From NCBI GenBank assembly GCA_946482615.1, contig CAMLSF010000036.1, positions 1 to 26,323 of the forward strand: a DNA stretch of 26,323 nucleotides, written 5' to 3'. Each line of letters starts with the position of its first letter. Within the stretch, counting starts at the first letter, position 1. The notes beneath the pieces were generated by a model. It was given only the letters and a program-made list of their open reading frames with translations. It made no database searches and was not told where the DNA came from. Below, piece after piece: positions 1-7,615 of this stretch. This DNA is from an uncultured Chromatiaceae bacterium. GTDB lineage: Bacteria; Pseudomonadota; Gammaproteobacteria; Enterobacterales; Alteromonadaceae. A program made the position numbers and the translations under genes.

Positions 1-2318
1 CGGTGAATACGCTCAAAGCCTTCGGCCACTATGGCTTCCACGCCGGCTAAACGCACCCCTTTGGCTGCCCAATCACGGGATGAACCCTGACCATAATCAG
101 CACCGGCAATAATGATCAAAGGCTGCTTACGTTCCATATAAGTTTCAATGGCTTCCCACATCCGGGTCACTTTGCCTTCCGGTTCAATACGGGTTAGGGA
201 GCCTTGTTTGATTTTGCCATCCACCACGGCCATTTCGTTGATGAGTTTTGGGTTAGCAAAAGTCGCACGCTGTGCTGTTAAATGGTCACCACGGTGCGTG
301 GCATAGGAGTTAAAATCTTCCTCCGGCAAGCCCATTTTATGCAGGTATTCACCGGCCGCGCTGTCCATCATAATGGCGTTGGAGGGTGATAAATGGTCTG
401 TCGTAATGTTATCGCCAAGCACGGCCAGCGCCTTCATACCTCTCATGGTACGCTCACCAGCCAAAGCCCCTTCCCAATAAGGAGGGCGGCGGATATAGGT
501 GCTTTGTGGCCGCCAGTCATACAGCGGGCTGATTTTTTCACCATAATCCACGGACAGAGCAAACATAGGCTCATAGACTTTACGGAACTGCTCTGGTTTA
601 ACGCTGCTTGCCACCACTGCATCAATTTCAGCATCGCTTGGCCAGATGTCTTTTAAGCGAATTTCCCTGCCGCTTTGATCCAGCCCCAGCACATCTTTTT
701 CGATATCAAAACGGATAGTACCGGCAATAGCGTACGCCACCACCAGTGCAGGAGAGGCTAAAAATGCCTGTTTGGCATAAGGATGAATACGACCATCAAA
801 GTTGCGGTTACCCGACAACACTGCTGTGGCGTATAAATCACGTTCGATCAGCTCCTGTTGGATCACTGGATCTAAAGCGCCACTCATACCGTTACAGGTC
901 GTACAGGCAAAAGCCACTATGCCAAAACCTAAACTTTCTAAATCGCCTAATAAGTTGGCTTCTTTTAAATACAGCTCCACAGTTTTAGAGCCAGGCGCTA
1001 ACGAGCTTTTCACCCAGGGTTTGCGGCTTAAGCCTTTGACTTTGGCGTTACGCGCCAATAAGCCAGCCGCTATCACGTTGCGTGGGTTACTGGTGTTGGT
1101 ACAGCTGGTAATAGCAGCGATAATCACAGCACCATCCGGCATCAAGCCCGGCTGGTTCTCCACCACACCACTGATGCCTTTAGCCGCTAAATCGCTGGTG
1201 GACACCCGGGCATGAGGATTAGACGGACCGGCAATAGTGCGGCCTACACTGGATAAATCAAATCGTAATACCCGCTCATATTCGGCTGTTTTTAAACTGT
1301 CGGACCATAAACCTGCAGTTTTGGCATAAGTTTCCACCAGTTTAACCTGAGCCGGCTCGCGGCCTGTCAGACTCAAGTAGTCAAGCGTTTGTTGATCGAT
1401 AGAGAACATAGCGGCTGTAGCGCCATACTCTGGCGTCATATTGGAGATGGTAGCGCGGTCGCCCAAACTCAGGCTGCTGGCTCCTTCACCAAAAAATTCC
1501 AGATAAGCAGAGACGACTTTTTCTTTGCGTAAAAACTCAGTTAAAGCCAGTACTATGTCGGTGGCCATAATGCCGGGCTGGGCTTTACCGGTCAGCTCGA
1601 CGCCAATAATATCCGGCAGACGCATCCAGGAGGCACGGCCTAACATTACACTTTCCGCTTCAAGCCCACCTACCCCAATAGCGATCACACCTAGCGCATC
1701 GACATGAGGGGTATGGCTGTCGGTCCCTACTAAAGTATCAGGGAAAGCCACACCATCAATAGCGTGAATAACAGGTGACATCCGCTCCAGGTTGATCTGG
1801 TGCATAATGCCGTTGCCCGGTGGTATCACATCCACATTTTTAAAGGCTTTTTTGGTCCAGTTGATAAAGTGGAAACGATCGTCGTTGCGTCTGTCTTCAA
1901 TAGCGCGGTTTTTCTCAAAGGCATCTTTTTCAAAACCCGCATGCTCCACCGCCAGCGAGTGATCGACAATCAGCTGAGTCGGCACTACAGGGTTGACTTT
2001 GGCCGGATCGCCGCCTTGCAGCGCAATAGCATCACGCAGGCCAGCTAAGTCGACTAAAGCGGTTTGACCTAAAATATCGTGACAGACCACACGGGCCGGA
2101 AACCAGGGGAAATCCAGATCCTGCTTGCGGTAAATCAGTTGTTTTAACGCATCAGTCAATAAAGCGGGATCACAGCGGCGTACTAAGTTTTCAGCATGCA
2201 CCCGGGAGGTATAAGGCAATTTGGCATAAGAGCCCGGTTCAATCTCGTTACAAGCCGCTTCGGCATCAAAATAATCCAGGCTGGTGCCTGGTAAGTTTTT
2301 ACGGTAGTTCGAATTCAT
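1..2318 (-). CDS. acnD: Fe/S-dependent 2-methylcitrate dehydratase AcnD (partial, C-terminus beyond window)
   Basis: The reading frame is open from the ATG at 2318 to the left edge, giving 772 complete codons; the family is about 860-870 residues, so roughly the last 90 are missing. The protein begins MNSNYRKNLPGTSLDYFDA and shows the aconitase-family 4Fe-4S cysteine motifs (SCTNTSNP and ACTTCNG), the VGTDSHTPH motif and, near the edge, GADYGQGSSRDWAAKG of the swivel domain. The LPGTSLDYFD start and the neighbouring prpC and prpB favour AcnD over the housekeeping aconitase AcnA. AcnD dehydrates 2-methylcitrate, and with the isomerase PrpF supplies 2-methylisocitrate to PrpB. prpF is expected just beyond the left edge but cannot be seen. 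It is the last visible gene of the prp operon, separated from prpC by an ERIC-like repeat. Its Shine-Dalgarno is weak. Confidence 0.92.
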   Translation of the reverse strand, partial: MNSNYRKNLPGTSLDYFDAEAACNEIEPGSYAKLPYTSRVHAENLVRRCDPALLTDALKQLIYRKQDLDFPWFPARVVCHDILGQTALVDLAGLRDAIALQGGDPAKVNPVVPTQLIVDHSLAVEHAGFEKDAFEKNRAIEDRRNDDRFHFINWTKKAFKNVDVIPPGNGIMHQINLERMSPVIHAIDGVAFPDTLVGTDSHTPHVDALGVIAIGVGGLEAESVMLGRASWMRLPDIIGVELTGKAQPGIMATDIVLALTEFLRKEKVVSAYLEFFGEGASSLSLGDRATISNMTPEYGATAAMFSIDQQTLDYLSLTGREPAQVKLVETYAKTAGLWSDSLKTAEYERVLRFDLSSVGRTIAGPSNPHARVSTSDLAAKGISGVVENQPGLMPDGAVIIAAITSCTNTSNPRNVIAAGLLARNAKVKGLSRKPWVKSSLAPGSKTVELYLKEANLLGDLESLGFGIVAFACTTCNGMSGALDPVIQQELIERDLYATAVLSGNRNFDGRIHPYAKQAFLASPALVVAYAIAGTIRFDIEKDVLGLDQSGREIRLKDIWPSDAEIDAVVASSVKPEQFRKVYEPMFALSVDYGEKISPLYDWRPQSTYIRRPPYWEGALAGERTMRGMKALAVLGDNITTDHLSPSNAIMMDSAAGEYLHKMGLPEEDFNSYATHRGDHLTAQRATFANPKLINEMAVVDGKIKQGSLTRIEPEGKVTRMWEAIETYMERKQPLIIIAGADYGQGSSRDWAAKGVRLAGVEAIVAEGFERIH

Positions 2319-2358
2319 GGCGTGGCCACTCAGTTAAATTGGTTGCTTCAGATCCTAC

Positions 2359-2379
2359 AAAAGCCCTTAACGGGCTTTT
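2359..2379 (-). terminator. Short GC-centred hairpin downstream of prpC side of the ERIC element
   Basis: The arms AAAAGCCC (2359-2366) and GGGCTTTT (2372-2379) pair perfectly around a 5-base loop. On the minus strand the stem ends in UUUU, so it could act as a weak intrinsic terminator or mRNA-stabilising hairpin between prpC and acnD. The U-run is short and acnD belongs to the same pathway, so partial attenuation is more likely than full termination. Confidence 0.45.
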
Positions 2380-2504
2380 ATACCTGTCGTACTTGAAGCC
2401 GCAGCTTTGTTGGTTTGCTCGCTCACCCCAATCACATAGGACTACTATGCTCATGGGGATTCGTCGCTAACCGCCTCGCTGCAACTCCAATTACTTAAGG
2501 TATA
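2379..2504. repeat. Full-length ERIC-like (IRU) intergenic palindromic repeat, 126 bp
   Basis: The element starts TATACCT (2379-2385) and ends AGGTATA (2498-2504); these termini are exact inverted repeats and the palindromy continues imperfectly inward, for example GCAGC near both ends. The core carries CGCTCACCCCAATCAC (2420-2435), which differs at one position from the conserved CGCTCACCCCAGTCAC of enterobacterial ERIC. It also carries TGGGGATTC (2454-2462), present in the other ERIC core arm. The length of 126 bp equals the classical ERIC unit (126-127 bp). It fills the prpC-acnD intergenic space and would be transcribed as a long hairpin RNA within the prp mRNA. ERIC elements are thought to be non-autonomous mobile repeats; no transposase is nearby. 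Confidence 0.85.
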
Positions 2505-2521
2505 GATAATGTGTTTTTTGC

Positions 2522-3649
2522 TTAACGGCTTGATAGTGGCTTAACACTACGTGGTTCCACACCTGTATATTCAGCGCTTGGGCGGATAATACGGTTGTCG
2601 GCACGTTGCTCCATCACGTGCGCAGCCCAGCCTGTTAAACGTGAACAGACAAAAATAGGCGTAAACAGCTTGGTTGGAATACCCATATAGTTGTAAGCCG
2701 AAGCGTGGAAAAAGTCTGCGTTACAGAACAGCTTTTTCTCGCGCCACATCACAGCCTCACAGCGCACAGAGATGTCGTACAAGGACGTATTGCCGTTGGC
2801 TTTCGCCAGTTTTTCAGACCATTCTTTGATCACCGCATTACGGGGATCGGACTCTGCATAAATGGCATGGCCAAAGCCCATAATTTTTTCTTTACGCTCC
2901 AGCATGCCCAGCAATTTGCTTTCGGCATCATCCGGATTGTCCATCTTTTCAATCAGTTCCATTGCTGCTTCGTTGGCACCACCGTGCAGAGGACCACGTA
3001 AGGAACCAATAGCGCCTGTGATGCACGAGTGCATATCACTTAAGGTTGACGCACAAACCCGGGCTGTGAAGGTAGAGGCGTTAAACTCATGCTCTGCATA
3101 TAAAATCAGTGAGGAGTTCATCACATCTGTGTGCAGCTGTGTTGGTTTTTCACCATGCAAAGTCCAGAGGAACTGCTCAGCAATAGAATCGGCCGCAGTT
3201 TCTACCTCAATACGTTGGCCCTTGTGGCTAAAGTTATACCAGTAGTTAATCAAGCCAGGGAAAATCGCCAGTAACCGGTCTGTGGCGTCTTGTTGCTGGG
3301 CAAAACTTTGTTCAGTTTCCAGGTTACCTAACATAGAACAACCTGTACGCATTACGTCCATCGGATGAGCAGAAGCAGGAATACGTTCCAGCACTTCTTT
3401 TAATGCCTGTGGCAGCTGACGCATCGCCTTTAAGCGTTTTTTGTAGGCAGCCAGCTCAGCTTCGTTCGGTAACTCGCCTTTTAAAATCAGGTGCGCGACT
3501 TCTTCAAATTCACAGTGAGCGGCTAAATCTTTGACGTCGTAACCACGGTAGGTCAAGCCTGAACCTGTTTTGCCTACTGTGGATAAAGCGGTTTTACCTG
3601 CGATTTGGCCACGTAAGCCTGCGCCTGATAATTCTTTTGCGTTCGCCAT
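2522..3649 (-). CDS. prpC: 2-methylcitrate synthase PrpC
   Basis: PrpC condenses propionyl-CoA with oxaloacetate to 2-methylcitrate, the entry step of the methylcitrate cycle, in the cytoplasm. The 375-residue protein is a citrate-synthase-fold enzyme of the short, non-allosteric type. The visible catalytic residues are H222 (in GPLHGGAN), H261 (in GFGHAIY) and D312 (in NADFFHASAY). The N-terminal LxGQIAGKTALSTVGKTGSGLTYRGYD segment matches PrpC rather than GltA, whose products are about 430 residues long. The ATG at 3649 has a good Shine-Dalgarno (GGAGAG, spacing about 5). It lies 81 bp downstream of prpB and about 200 bp upstream of acnD, in the same direction, consistent with a single prp transcription unit. 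Confidence 0.96.
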   Translation of the reverse strand: MANAKELSGAGLRGQIAGKTALSTVGKTGSGLTYRGYDVKDLAAHCEFEEVAHLILKGELPNEAELAAYKKRLKAMRQLPQALKEVLERIPASAHPMDVMRTGCSMLGNLETEQSFAQQQDATDRLLAIFPGLINYWYNFSHKGQRIEVETAADSIAEQFLWTLHGEKPTQLHTDVMNSSLILYAEHEFNASTFTARVCASTLSDMHSCITGAIGSLRGPLHGGANEAAMELIEKMDNPDDAESKLLGMLERKEKIMGFGHAIYAESDPRNAVIKEWSEKLAKANGNTSLYDISVRCEAVMWREKKLFCNADFFHASAYNYMGIPTKLFTPIFVCSRLTGWAAHVMEQRADNRIIRPSAEYTGVEPRSVKPLSSR

Positions 3650-3730
3650 CTTGTCTCTCCGTTTTTAATTTGTTCTGTTGATTTATTGAATGCTGCTTGG
3701 CTTATGGTTATTTTTTGTTTGCCCAACTTT

Positions 3731-4624
3731 TTATTTAGAGCTTTTGCCTGCGGCAAATAATGCATCTAATTTCTGCTCATAACTGTGATAGTTCAGGAAG
3801 TCGTAAAGTTCAGCCCGGGTTTGCATGCTGTCGACTACGGCTTTTTGATCGCCATTGGCCAGAATAGACTCGTACACATTCAGTGCAGCTTTGTTCATGG
3901 CGCGAAAGGCACTTAACGGATAGAGCACCATATCAACCCCTACGCCAGCCAATTCAGCTTTGTTAAAGAGTGGTGTTTGGCCAAACTCGGTAATATTGGC
4001 AAGCACTGGTACTTTCAGTGCTTTGGTAAAAGCCTGATACTGTTCCAGCGTGTAGACAGCTTCGGCAAAAATGGCGTCAGCGCCCGCCGCTTCACAAGCC
4101 AAAGCACGTTCAATAGCGGCTTCTAACCCCTGTTGTTGCAGCGCATCGGTGCGCGCCATAATAAAAAAGTTATCATCTGTTCTGGCATCCACGGACGCTT
4201 TGACGCGATCAACCATTTCGTCCAAAGACACGATTTCTTTGTTGGGTCTGTGACCACAACGTTTTTGCGCTACCTGATCTTCAATATGAAAACCTGCAGC
4301 ACCGGCTCTGGTCATGTCTTTGACAGTTCGGGCAATATTAAAAGCTCCGCCCCAGCCTGTATCGGCATCCACCAGCAGTGGCAGTTCAGTAGCACCTGTA
4401 ATACGGCGGATATCTTCACAGACATCGTTTAATGAAGTCATGCCTAAATCCGGCAAACCAAAAGAGGCATTGGCCACACCAGCCCCTGACAAATACAGGG
4501 CTTTATGACCCACACGTTCAGCCATCATGGCGGTGTAGGCGTTGATAGTGCCGACCAGCTGTAACGGAGTGTTGTCTTTAATTGCCTGACGAAGCTTTGC
4601 GCCAGCGCTTTTTACATTAGCCAT
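3731..4624 (-). CDS. prpB: 2-methylisocitrate lyase PrpB
   Basis: PrpB splits 2-methylisocitrate into pyruvate and succinate, the last step of the methylcitrate cycle. The 297-residue product has the isocitrate-lyase/PEP-mutase TIM-barrel features: VDADTGWGG metal-binding motif, and the catalytic-loop cysteine C123 in [10 protein letters not shown], the signature of methylisocitrate lyases. An in-frame ATG 33 bases upstream (4657) would add 11 residues, but the start at 4624 ([12 protein letters not shown]) fits the family and is preceded by AGGGGA at suitable spacing. The start overlaps the end of the upstream gntR gene by 8 bases, so translation is probably coupled. It is first of the structural genes in the prp operon. 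Confidence 0.95.
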   Translation of the reverse strand: MANVKSAGAKLRQAIKDNTPLQLVGTINAYTAMMAERVGHKALYLSGAGVANASFGLPDLGMTSLNDVCEDIRRITGATELPLLVDADTGWGGAFNIARTVKDMTRAGAAGFHIEDQVAQKRCGHRPNKEIVSLDEMVDRVKASVDARTDDNFFIMARTDALQQQGLEAAIERALACEAAGADAIFAEAVYTLEQYQAFTKALKVPVLANITEFGQTPLFNKAELAGVGVDMVLYPLSAFRAMNKAALNVYESILANGDQKAVVDSMQTRAELYDFLNYHSYEQKLDALFAAGKSSK

Positions 4625-5303
4625 GTGAAGTCCCCTGTTGAAGTAACTGTTGTTCAATATTGCGTCTGGATGCGGCGATATGACGGCGCATCAGTAAGTC
4701 GGCCAATTCGCCATCACGGTTGGCAATGGCATTGAGAATAGCTTTGTGTTCGTCAAAAGCCCGCGATACCCGTGGGCCGTTCATACCCAGCTGCACTCTG
4801 TACATCCGCACCAGAAAATACAGCTCGTCACTTAAGATATTAATCAGGTATGGATTTTTGCTGCCTAAGATGACGCGGTAATGAAAGTCGACATCACCGG
4901 CTTCCTGGTAATAACTTTCACCTTCGCGCACTCGTTGTGTCGACAAATGCTGATCCAAAAGCGCTCTGACTTCGGCAATTTCCTGCTCTGTCATATGCTC
5001 TGCCGCCAAACGACAAGCCAGACCTTCCAGCTCTTCACGCAGCTGATACAAAGAACGTAAACCTTCAATCGACAGCTTGACGACTCGGGCACCGGCATTG
5101 GGTGTGCGTTCTATTAAATGACAGCGCTCTAAACGCGCTAAGGCTTCACGCAAAGGCGCCCGGCTTAAGTCATAACGTCGCGCCAGTTCTGGCTCACTGA
5201 TCTTGGTCCCAGCCGGAATTTCACCTTCCACTATGGCGGTACGAATTTGCACCAGCACCCGGTCGGCCGCAGTAATAGCTTCTTTAAATTCAGTAGCAAG
5301 CAT
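4617..5303 (-). CDS. GntR-family (FadR/FCD) transcriptional regulator, probable PrpR of the methylcitrate operon
   Basis: The 228-residue protein has an N-terminal GntR winged helix (about residues 10-75; [14 protein letters not shown] is the recognition-helix region) and a C-terminal all-helical FCD ligand domain (about 85-215). The FCD domain has a likely metal/ligand set D137, H141, H186 and H208. GntR/FCD regulators replace the sigma54-type PrpR in many Alteromonadales prp operons, so this is most likely the local repressor, with a methylcitrate-cycle intermediate as candidate inducer; the effector is inference. It is the promoter-proximal gene and overlaps prpB by 8 bases. There is no Shine-Dalgarno before the ATG at 5303; a perfect palindrome occupies that position, suggesting autoregulation. 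Confidence 0.88.
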   Translation of the reverse strand: MLATEFKEAITAADRVLVQIRTAIVEGEIPAGTKISEPELARRYDLSRAPLREALARLERCHLIERTPNAGARVVKLSIEGLRSLYQLREELEGLACRLAAEHMTEQEIAEVRALLDQHLSTQRVREGESYYQEAGDVDFHYRVILGSKNPYLINILSDELYFLVRMYRVQLGMNGPRVSRAFDEHKAILNAIANRDGELADLLMRRHIAASRRNIEQQLLQQGTSHG

Positions 5304-5306
5304 CAG

Positions 5307-5318
5307 ATTGTCGACAAT
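5307..5318. promoter_or_regulatory. Operator 1: 12-bp palindrome ATTGTCGACAAT before gntR/prp operon
   Basis: ATTGTCGACAAT is a perfect 12-bp inverted repeat lying 4-15 bases upstream of the gntR start codon and just downstream of the predicted transcription start. A repressor bound here would block transcription and the site overlaps where a ribosome-binding site would lie. The same TGTCGACA core recurs in operator 2, supporting a dimeric GntR-type recognition site. Confidence 0.72.
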
Positions 5319-5335
5319 AATTAGAAAGTGATTAC

Positions 5336-5364
5336 GTTTTACGCCTTAGATAAGCTTTGGTCAA
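5336..5364 (-). promoter_or_regulatory. Candidate sigma70 promoter of the gntR-prpBC-acnD operon
   Basis: On the minus strand a -35 element TTGACC (5359-5364) and a -10 element TAAAAC (5336-5341) are separated by 17 bases. The predicted start is about 5329, giving a leader of roughly 25 bases that contains operator 1. Operator 2 lies 13 bases upstream of the -35. The -10 is only moderately close to consensus. Confidence 0.5.
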
Positions 5365-5376
5365 GGCTAAATGATA

Positions 5377-5394
5377 TTTTATGTCGACATAAAA
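5377..5394. promoter_or_regulatory. Operator 2: 18-bp perfect palindrome TTTTATGTCGACATAAAA
   Basis: An 18-bp perfect inverted repeat sharing the TGTCGACA core of operator 1. The two centres are 73 bp apart, close to seven helical turns, so bound dimers would face the same side of the DNA and flank the predicted promoter. It is probably a second binding site for the GntR regulator encoded immediately downstream. Confidence 0.68.
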
Positions 5395-5462
5395 CTAAAA
5401 ATACCAGCGAGGAGTTGTATGGATTTATGAACGGGGTTTTGCAAAACTTGCTGTGACCACAG

Positions 5463-5499
5463 TAAAAAGGCGATTATCGGAAGTTGCCGGTAACCGCCT
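5463..5499 (-). terminator. Rho-independent terminator after the DUF4386 gene
   Basis: Two 13-base arms (5468-5480 and 5487-5499) pair with one mismatch and one G-T pair around the loop AAGTTG. On the minus strand the stem is followed by a U-run (plus-strand A's at 5464-5468). It sits 24 bases beyond the stop codon of the membrane-protein gene. Confidence 0.75.
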
Positions 5500-5522
5500 G
5501 TTTCCCGGATCCAGATGACCAA

Positions 5523-6248
5523 TTAGTAAGAGGTTGTGGCCTTGCTTTGCCACTTCTGCATATTTACACCTTTGCTAATCATCCACAAACTCAGTGTGAG
5601 CTCTCCCAGCAATACTGGTATAAAAATCCAGGGAAACAACAGCGAAGTCCAATCTGGTGCCAGCAATAATGCCAGGCTATTGATCAGATAACAGACACCA
5701 GCCAGCGCTAACATTACGCCGATAAAAGCCGGGAAAAAGCCGGATTGGATAATCAAATAACCACGCAGTAAACAAGCTAAAGCAAAAAAGATTAATCCAA
5801 TGCCAAAACCATAGGCATGCAGTTGGATCGCAAGATAAGACCAGGCGGACAGTTGTTCAGATGTAAAGACAGAAGTGGCAGCCGTCCCACTTAACAGCAA
5901 AAGTGGAATGACTAATAACAACTTATTGGCCACCAGCATAGCGGTTTGGATCAGGTTAAAAAAAGTGGCAGCCAGATTAAGCCCGGCATTAACACGTTTA
6001 AAGACTAAATAAAATAGTACGATAATGGGGATATCCAGCAGTTGCATCGACAAGTCCCCTACTATGCCCAGCCGCCACAATGAGGATGAAGCCATAATAT
6101 TCTGCGCTGTAGCTGCAGCATCAGCAGCAGCCACTAAAGTGCCTCTGACCATTTGTTCGCCAAAAAGACCCAACACAATAATGGCCAGATAAAACACTCC
6201 GCTAAGACGAACATAAAACTGCGGCCTACGCTCAAAAGCAGAACTCAT
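5523..6248 (-). CDS. DUF4386 family integral membrane protein
   Basis: The 241-residue product is almost entirely hydrophobic with about six predicted membrane helices, near residues 15-32, 60-85, 90-120, 133-162, 168-192 and 200-225. The N-terminal pattern (RLSGVFYLAIIVLGLFGEQMVRG, then DAAATAQNIMASSSLWRLGI) is characteristic of DUF4386, an inner-membrane family of unknown function. The ATG at 6248 is preceded by GGAGAGG at about 8 bases. The gene stands alone: it has its own terminator at 5463-5499 and a 535-bp gene-free region upstream. No function can be assigned from sequence, and the neighbouring prp genes are separated by terminator and promoter signals, so context gives no clue. Confidence 0.85.
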   Translation of the reverse strand: MSSAFERRPQFYVRLSGVFYLAIIVLGLFGEQMVRGTLVAAADAAATAQNIMASSSLWRLGIVGDLSMQLLDIPIIVLFYLVFKRVNAGLNLAATFFNLIQTAMLVANKLLLVIPLLLLSGTAATSVFTSEQLSAWSYLAIQLHAYGFGIGLIFFALACLLRGYLIIQSGFFPAFIGVMLALAGVCYLINSLALLLAPDWTSLLFPWIFIPVLLGELTLSLWMISKGVNMQKWQSKATTSY

Positions 6249-6541
6249 AGGGGGACCTCTCCGTGATGTTAGTTTTAAGTGAATTGAATCAATTAATTAC
6301 ACTGGCAGATCCCGAATAAAAAAGAAAGAGCGCTGACAGCGAAGTCTTGGTTCAGTGCAACAGTGGCACTCCGGTGTTCAGAAGAAGGTCCGCTGTTCAG
6401 TTTGTCTCAGCCTGCTGGCTTTGCAATTTTTATTAGATTAAATTTTTCTAAAATTAATGCTTTGTAAAAACTTTGACTTCTATAGTAAGAGTGTGACTCT
6501 TGTCTTATTTATCGGGCAAAAGCTTACAGCATCTGATGTGG

Positions 6542-6585
6542 AGTGGATAACTTGGGGATAACAAGGGTATAAGATCAGGATAAGT
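6542..6585 (+). repeat. Four degenerate 11-bp tandem repeats with GGATAA core
   Basis: Units begin at 6542, 6553, 6564 and 6575: AGTGGATAACT, TGGGGATAACA, AGGGTATAAGA and TCAGGATAAGT. All four share G at unit position 4 and ATAA at positions 6-9. The exact 11-base period puts every core on one face of the helix, as in direct-repeat sites for OmpR/PhoB-type response regulators. The first two units are each one mismatch from a DnaA box (TGTGNATAA). Confidence 0.7.
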
Positions 6586-6712
6586 TTGAACTTCTGTTTC
6601 TGTTTGAAGCACTTAAAAAGAAAAAGTCAGCACAGGAAAATTTTAAAAGCCTTGTCTACACTGAACATCAGTAAGTTAACCTGTTTGTCCTCTTTGGTTC
6701 CGTATAGCGCAC

Positions 6713-6769
6713 GGCTCATTTAGATGAGCCATTCCCCTAAGCCCAGAATGAATCCCTTGATTCTGGGCT
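6713..6769. terminator. Two adjacent hairpins downstream of tatD
   Basis: Hairpin A pairs GGCTCAT (6713-6719) with ATGAGCC (6724-6730). Hairpin B pairs AGCCCAGAAT (6740-6749) with ATTCTGGGCT (6760-6769) and begins 14 bases past the tatD stop. Neither has a U-run on the minus strand; hairpin B is followed by ACTTTT on the plus strand. They probably protect or end the long pabC-tatD mRNA, but classic terminator features are incomplete. Confidence 0.5.
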
Positions 6770-6783
6770 ACTTTTCCCTCTGA

Positions 6784-7563
6784 TTAAGCACGCTTAACCG
6801 ATTGAAATAATTGGTAAAAATTTGCAGTTGTTTGTTCTGCCAGTTGTTCGATGCTGACATTACGCTGTTCAGCAATACAGGCGGCTACAGCGCTGACATA
6901 AGCGGGCTGATTGGTTTTGCCACGATAAGGCACAGGGGCTAAATAAGGTGAGTCAGTTTCGATCAGCAAGCGATCAGCCGGGATTTGCCGGGCTACAGCA
7001 CGCAACTCATCAGCATTACGAAAGGTGACAATGCCGGATAACGAAATATAAAAACCTAAATCCAAAGCCGCCTTTGCTGTATCCCAGTCTTCGGTAAAAC
7101 AGTGCAACACGCCACCACAATCGGCTGCGCCACCAGAACGCAATAAATTCAACGTATCGGCTCTGGCATCGCGGGTATGCACTATCAAAGGTTTTTTCAG
7201 TTCACGGCCTACGGCTATATGGGCGGCAAAAGCCTCTTGCTGAATCGCCTTGCTGTCCGGGCTGTAAAAATAATCCAGGCCTGTTTCGCCTACTGCGACA
7301 ACAGCGGGATCGGCACAATAACGGCGCAATAATTCGATATCAATTTGATCTTCCTGATGCAGCGGATGTTCACCACAAGAGACTGAGACTTGTGGATAAG
7401 CGGCCACCAGTTGTTTCATCGCCGGAAATTCTTTCAGACTCACAGATACACAAAGCATATGTTCAACTTTGGCCGCTGTGGCTTGTTGTAAAACTTCAGG
7501 CAGGGTCAGGGCTAATTTGTCCCATTCCAGACGATCGAGGTGGCAATGCGAATCAACAAACAA
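6784..7563 (-). CDS. ycfH: TatD-family metal-dependent deoxyribonuclease (YcfH type)
   Basis: A TIM-barrel amidohydrolase-fold metallohydrolase of the TatD family; relatives are 3'-5' DNases acting on DNA and modified ends. Visible metal ligands are H6 and H8 (DSHCHLD), the Glu of VGETGLDY, the His of VHTRDA and LHCFTE, and the Asp of IETDSPYLAPVPYRGK. I place the start at the TTG at 7563: it gives MFVDSHCHLD, matching the family's start, and GGAG lies 7 bases upstream. An ATG at 7581 would add six residues and would put that Shine-Dalgarno inside the gene. The product is 259 residues from the TTG, the usual length. It is last in the pabC-mltG-tmk-holB-pilZ-tatD operon. Confidence 0.93.
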   Translation of the reverse strand: MFVDSHCHLDRLEWDKLALTLPEVLQQATAAKVEHMLCVSVSLKEFPAMKQLVAAYPQVSVSCGEHPLHQEDQIDIELLRRYCADPAVVAVGETGLDYFYSPDSKAIQQEAFAAHIAVGRELKKPLIVHTRDARADTLNLLRSGGAADCGGVLHCFTEDWDTAKAALDLGFYISLSGIVTFRNADELRAVARQIPADRLLIETDSPYLAPVPYRGKTNQPAYVSAVAACIAEQRNVSIEQLAEQTTANFYQLFQSVKRA

Positions 7564-7615
7564 AAGAGTTCTCCAAAACATTCACTAAAAATAGCCTAAA
7601 GGCTGCTTTATACAC

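Larger units (their letters stand above)
6249..6783. other. Gene-free intergenic region between DUF4386 gene and tatD
   Basis: This 535-bp stretch contains no convincing coding sequence on either strand. It holds an odd palindrome AATTGAATCAATT (6282-6294) near the DUF4386 start, an AT-rich tract (6421-6475), a four-unit 11-bp phased repeat (6542-6585) and two hairpins (6713-6769). No clear promoter for the DUF4386 gene was identified. Its length is unusual for an otherwise compact window. Confidence 0.8.

Noticed and set aside
4938..4945. Third TGTCGACA within the gntR coding region
   Set aside because: Only the 8-bp core is palindromic and flanks do not match; another such core occurs in fabH (about 18344-18351), so it is not specific enough.
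5418..5429. Tiny ORF with GAGGAG upstream (ATG GAT TTA TGA)
   Set aside because: It codes for only three residues, and a nearby ATG gives nine residues; there is no downstream gene to act as a leader peptide for.
6542..6583. Replication origin with DnaA boxes
   Set aside because: Only two units come within one mismatch of the DnaA box and the other two have two mismatches. There is a single GATC, and the neighbours (tatD, DUF4386) are not those of a gammaproteobacterial oriC.
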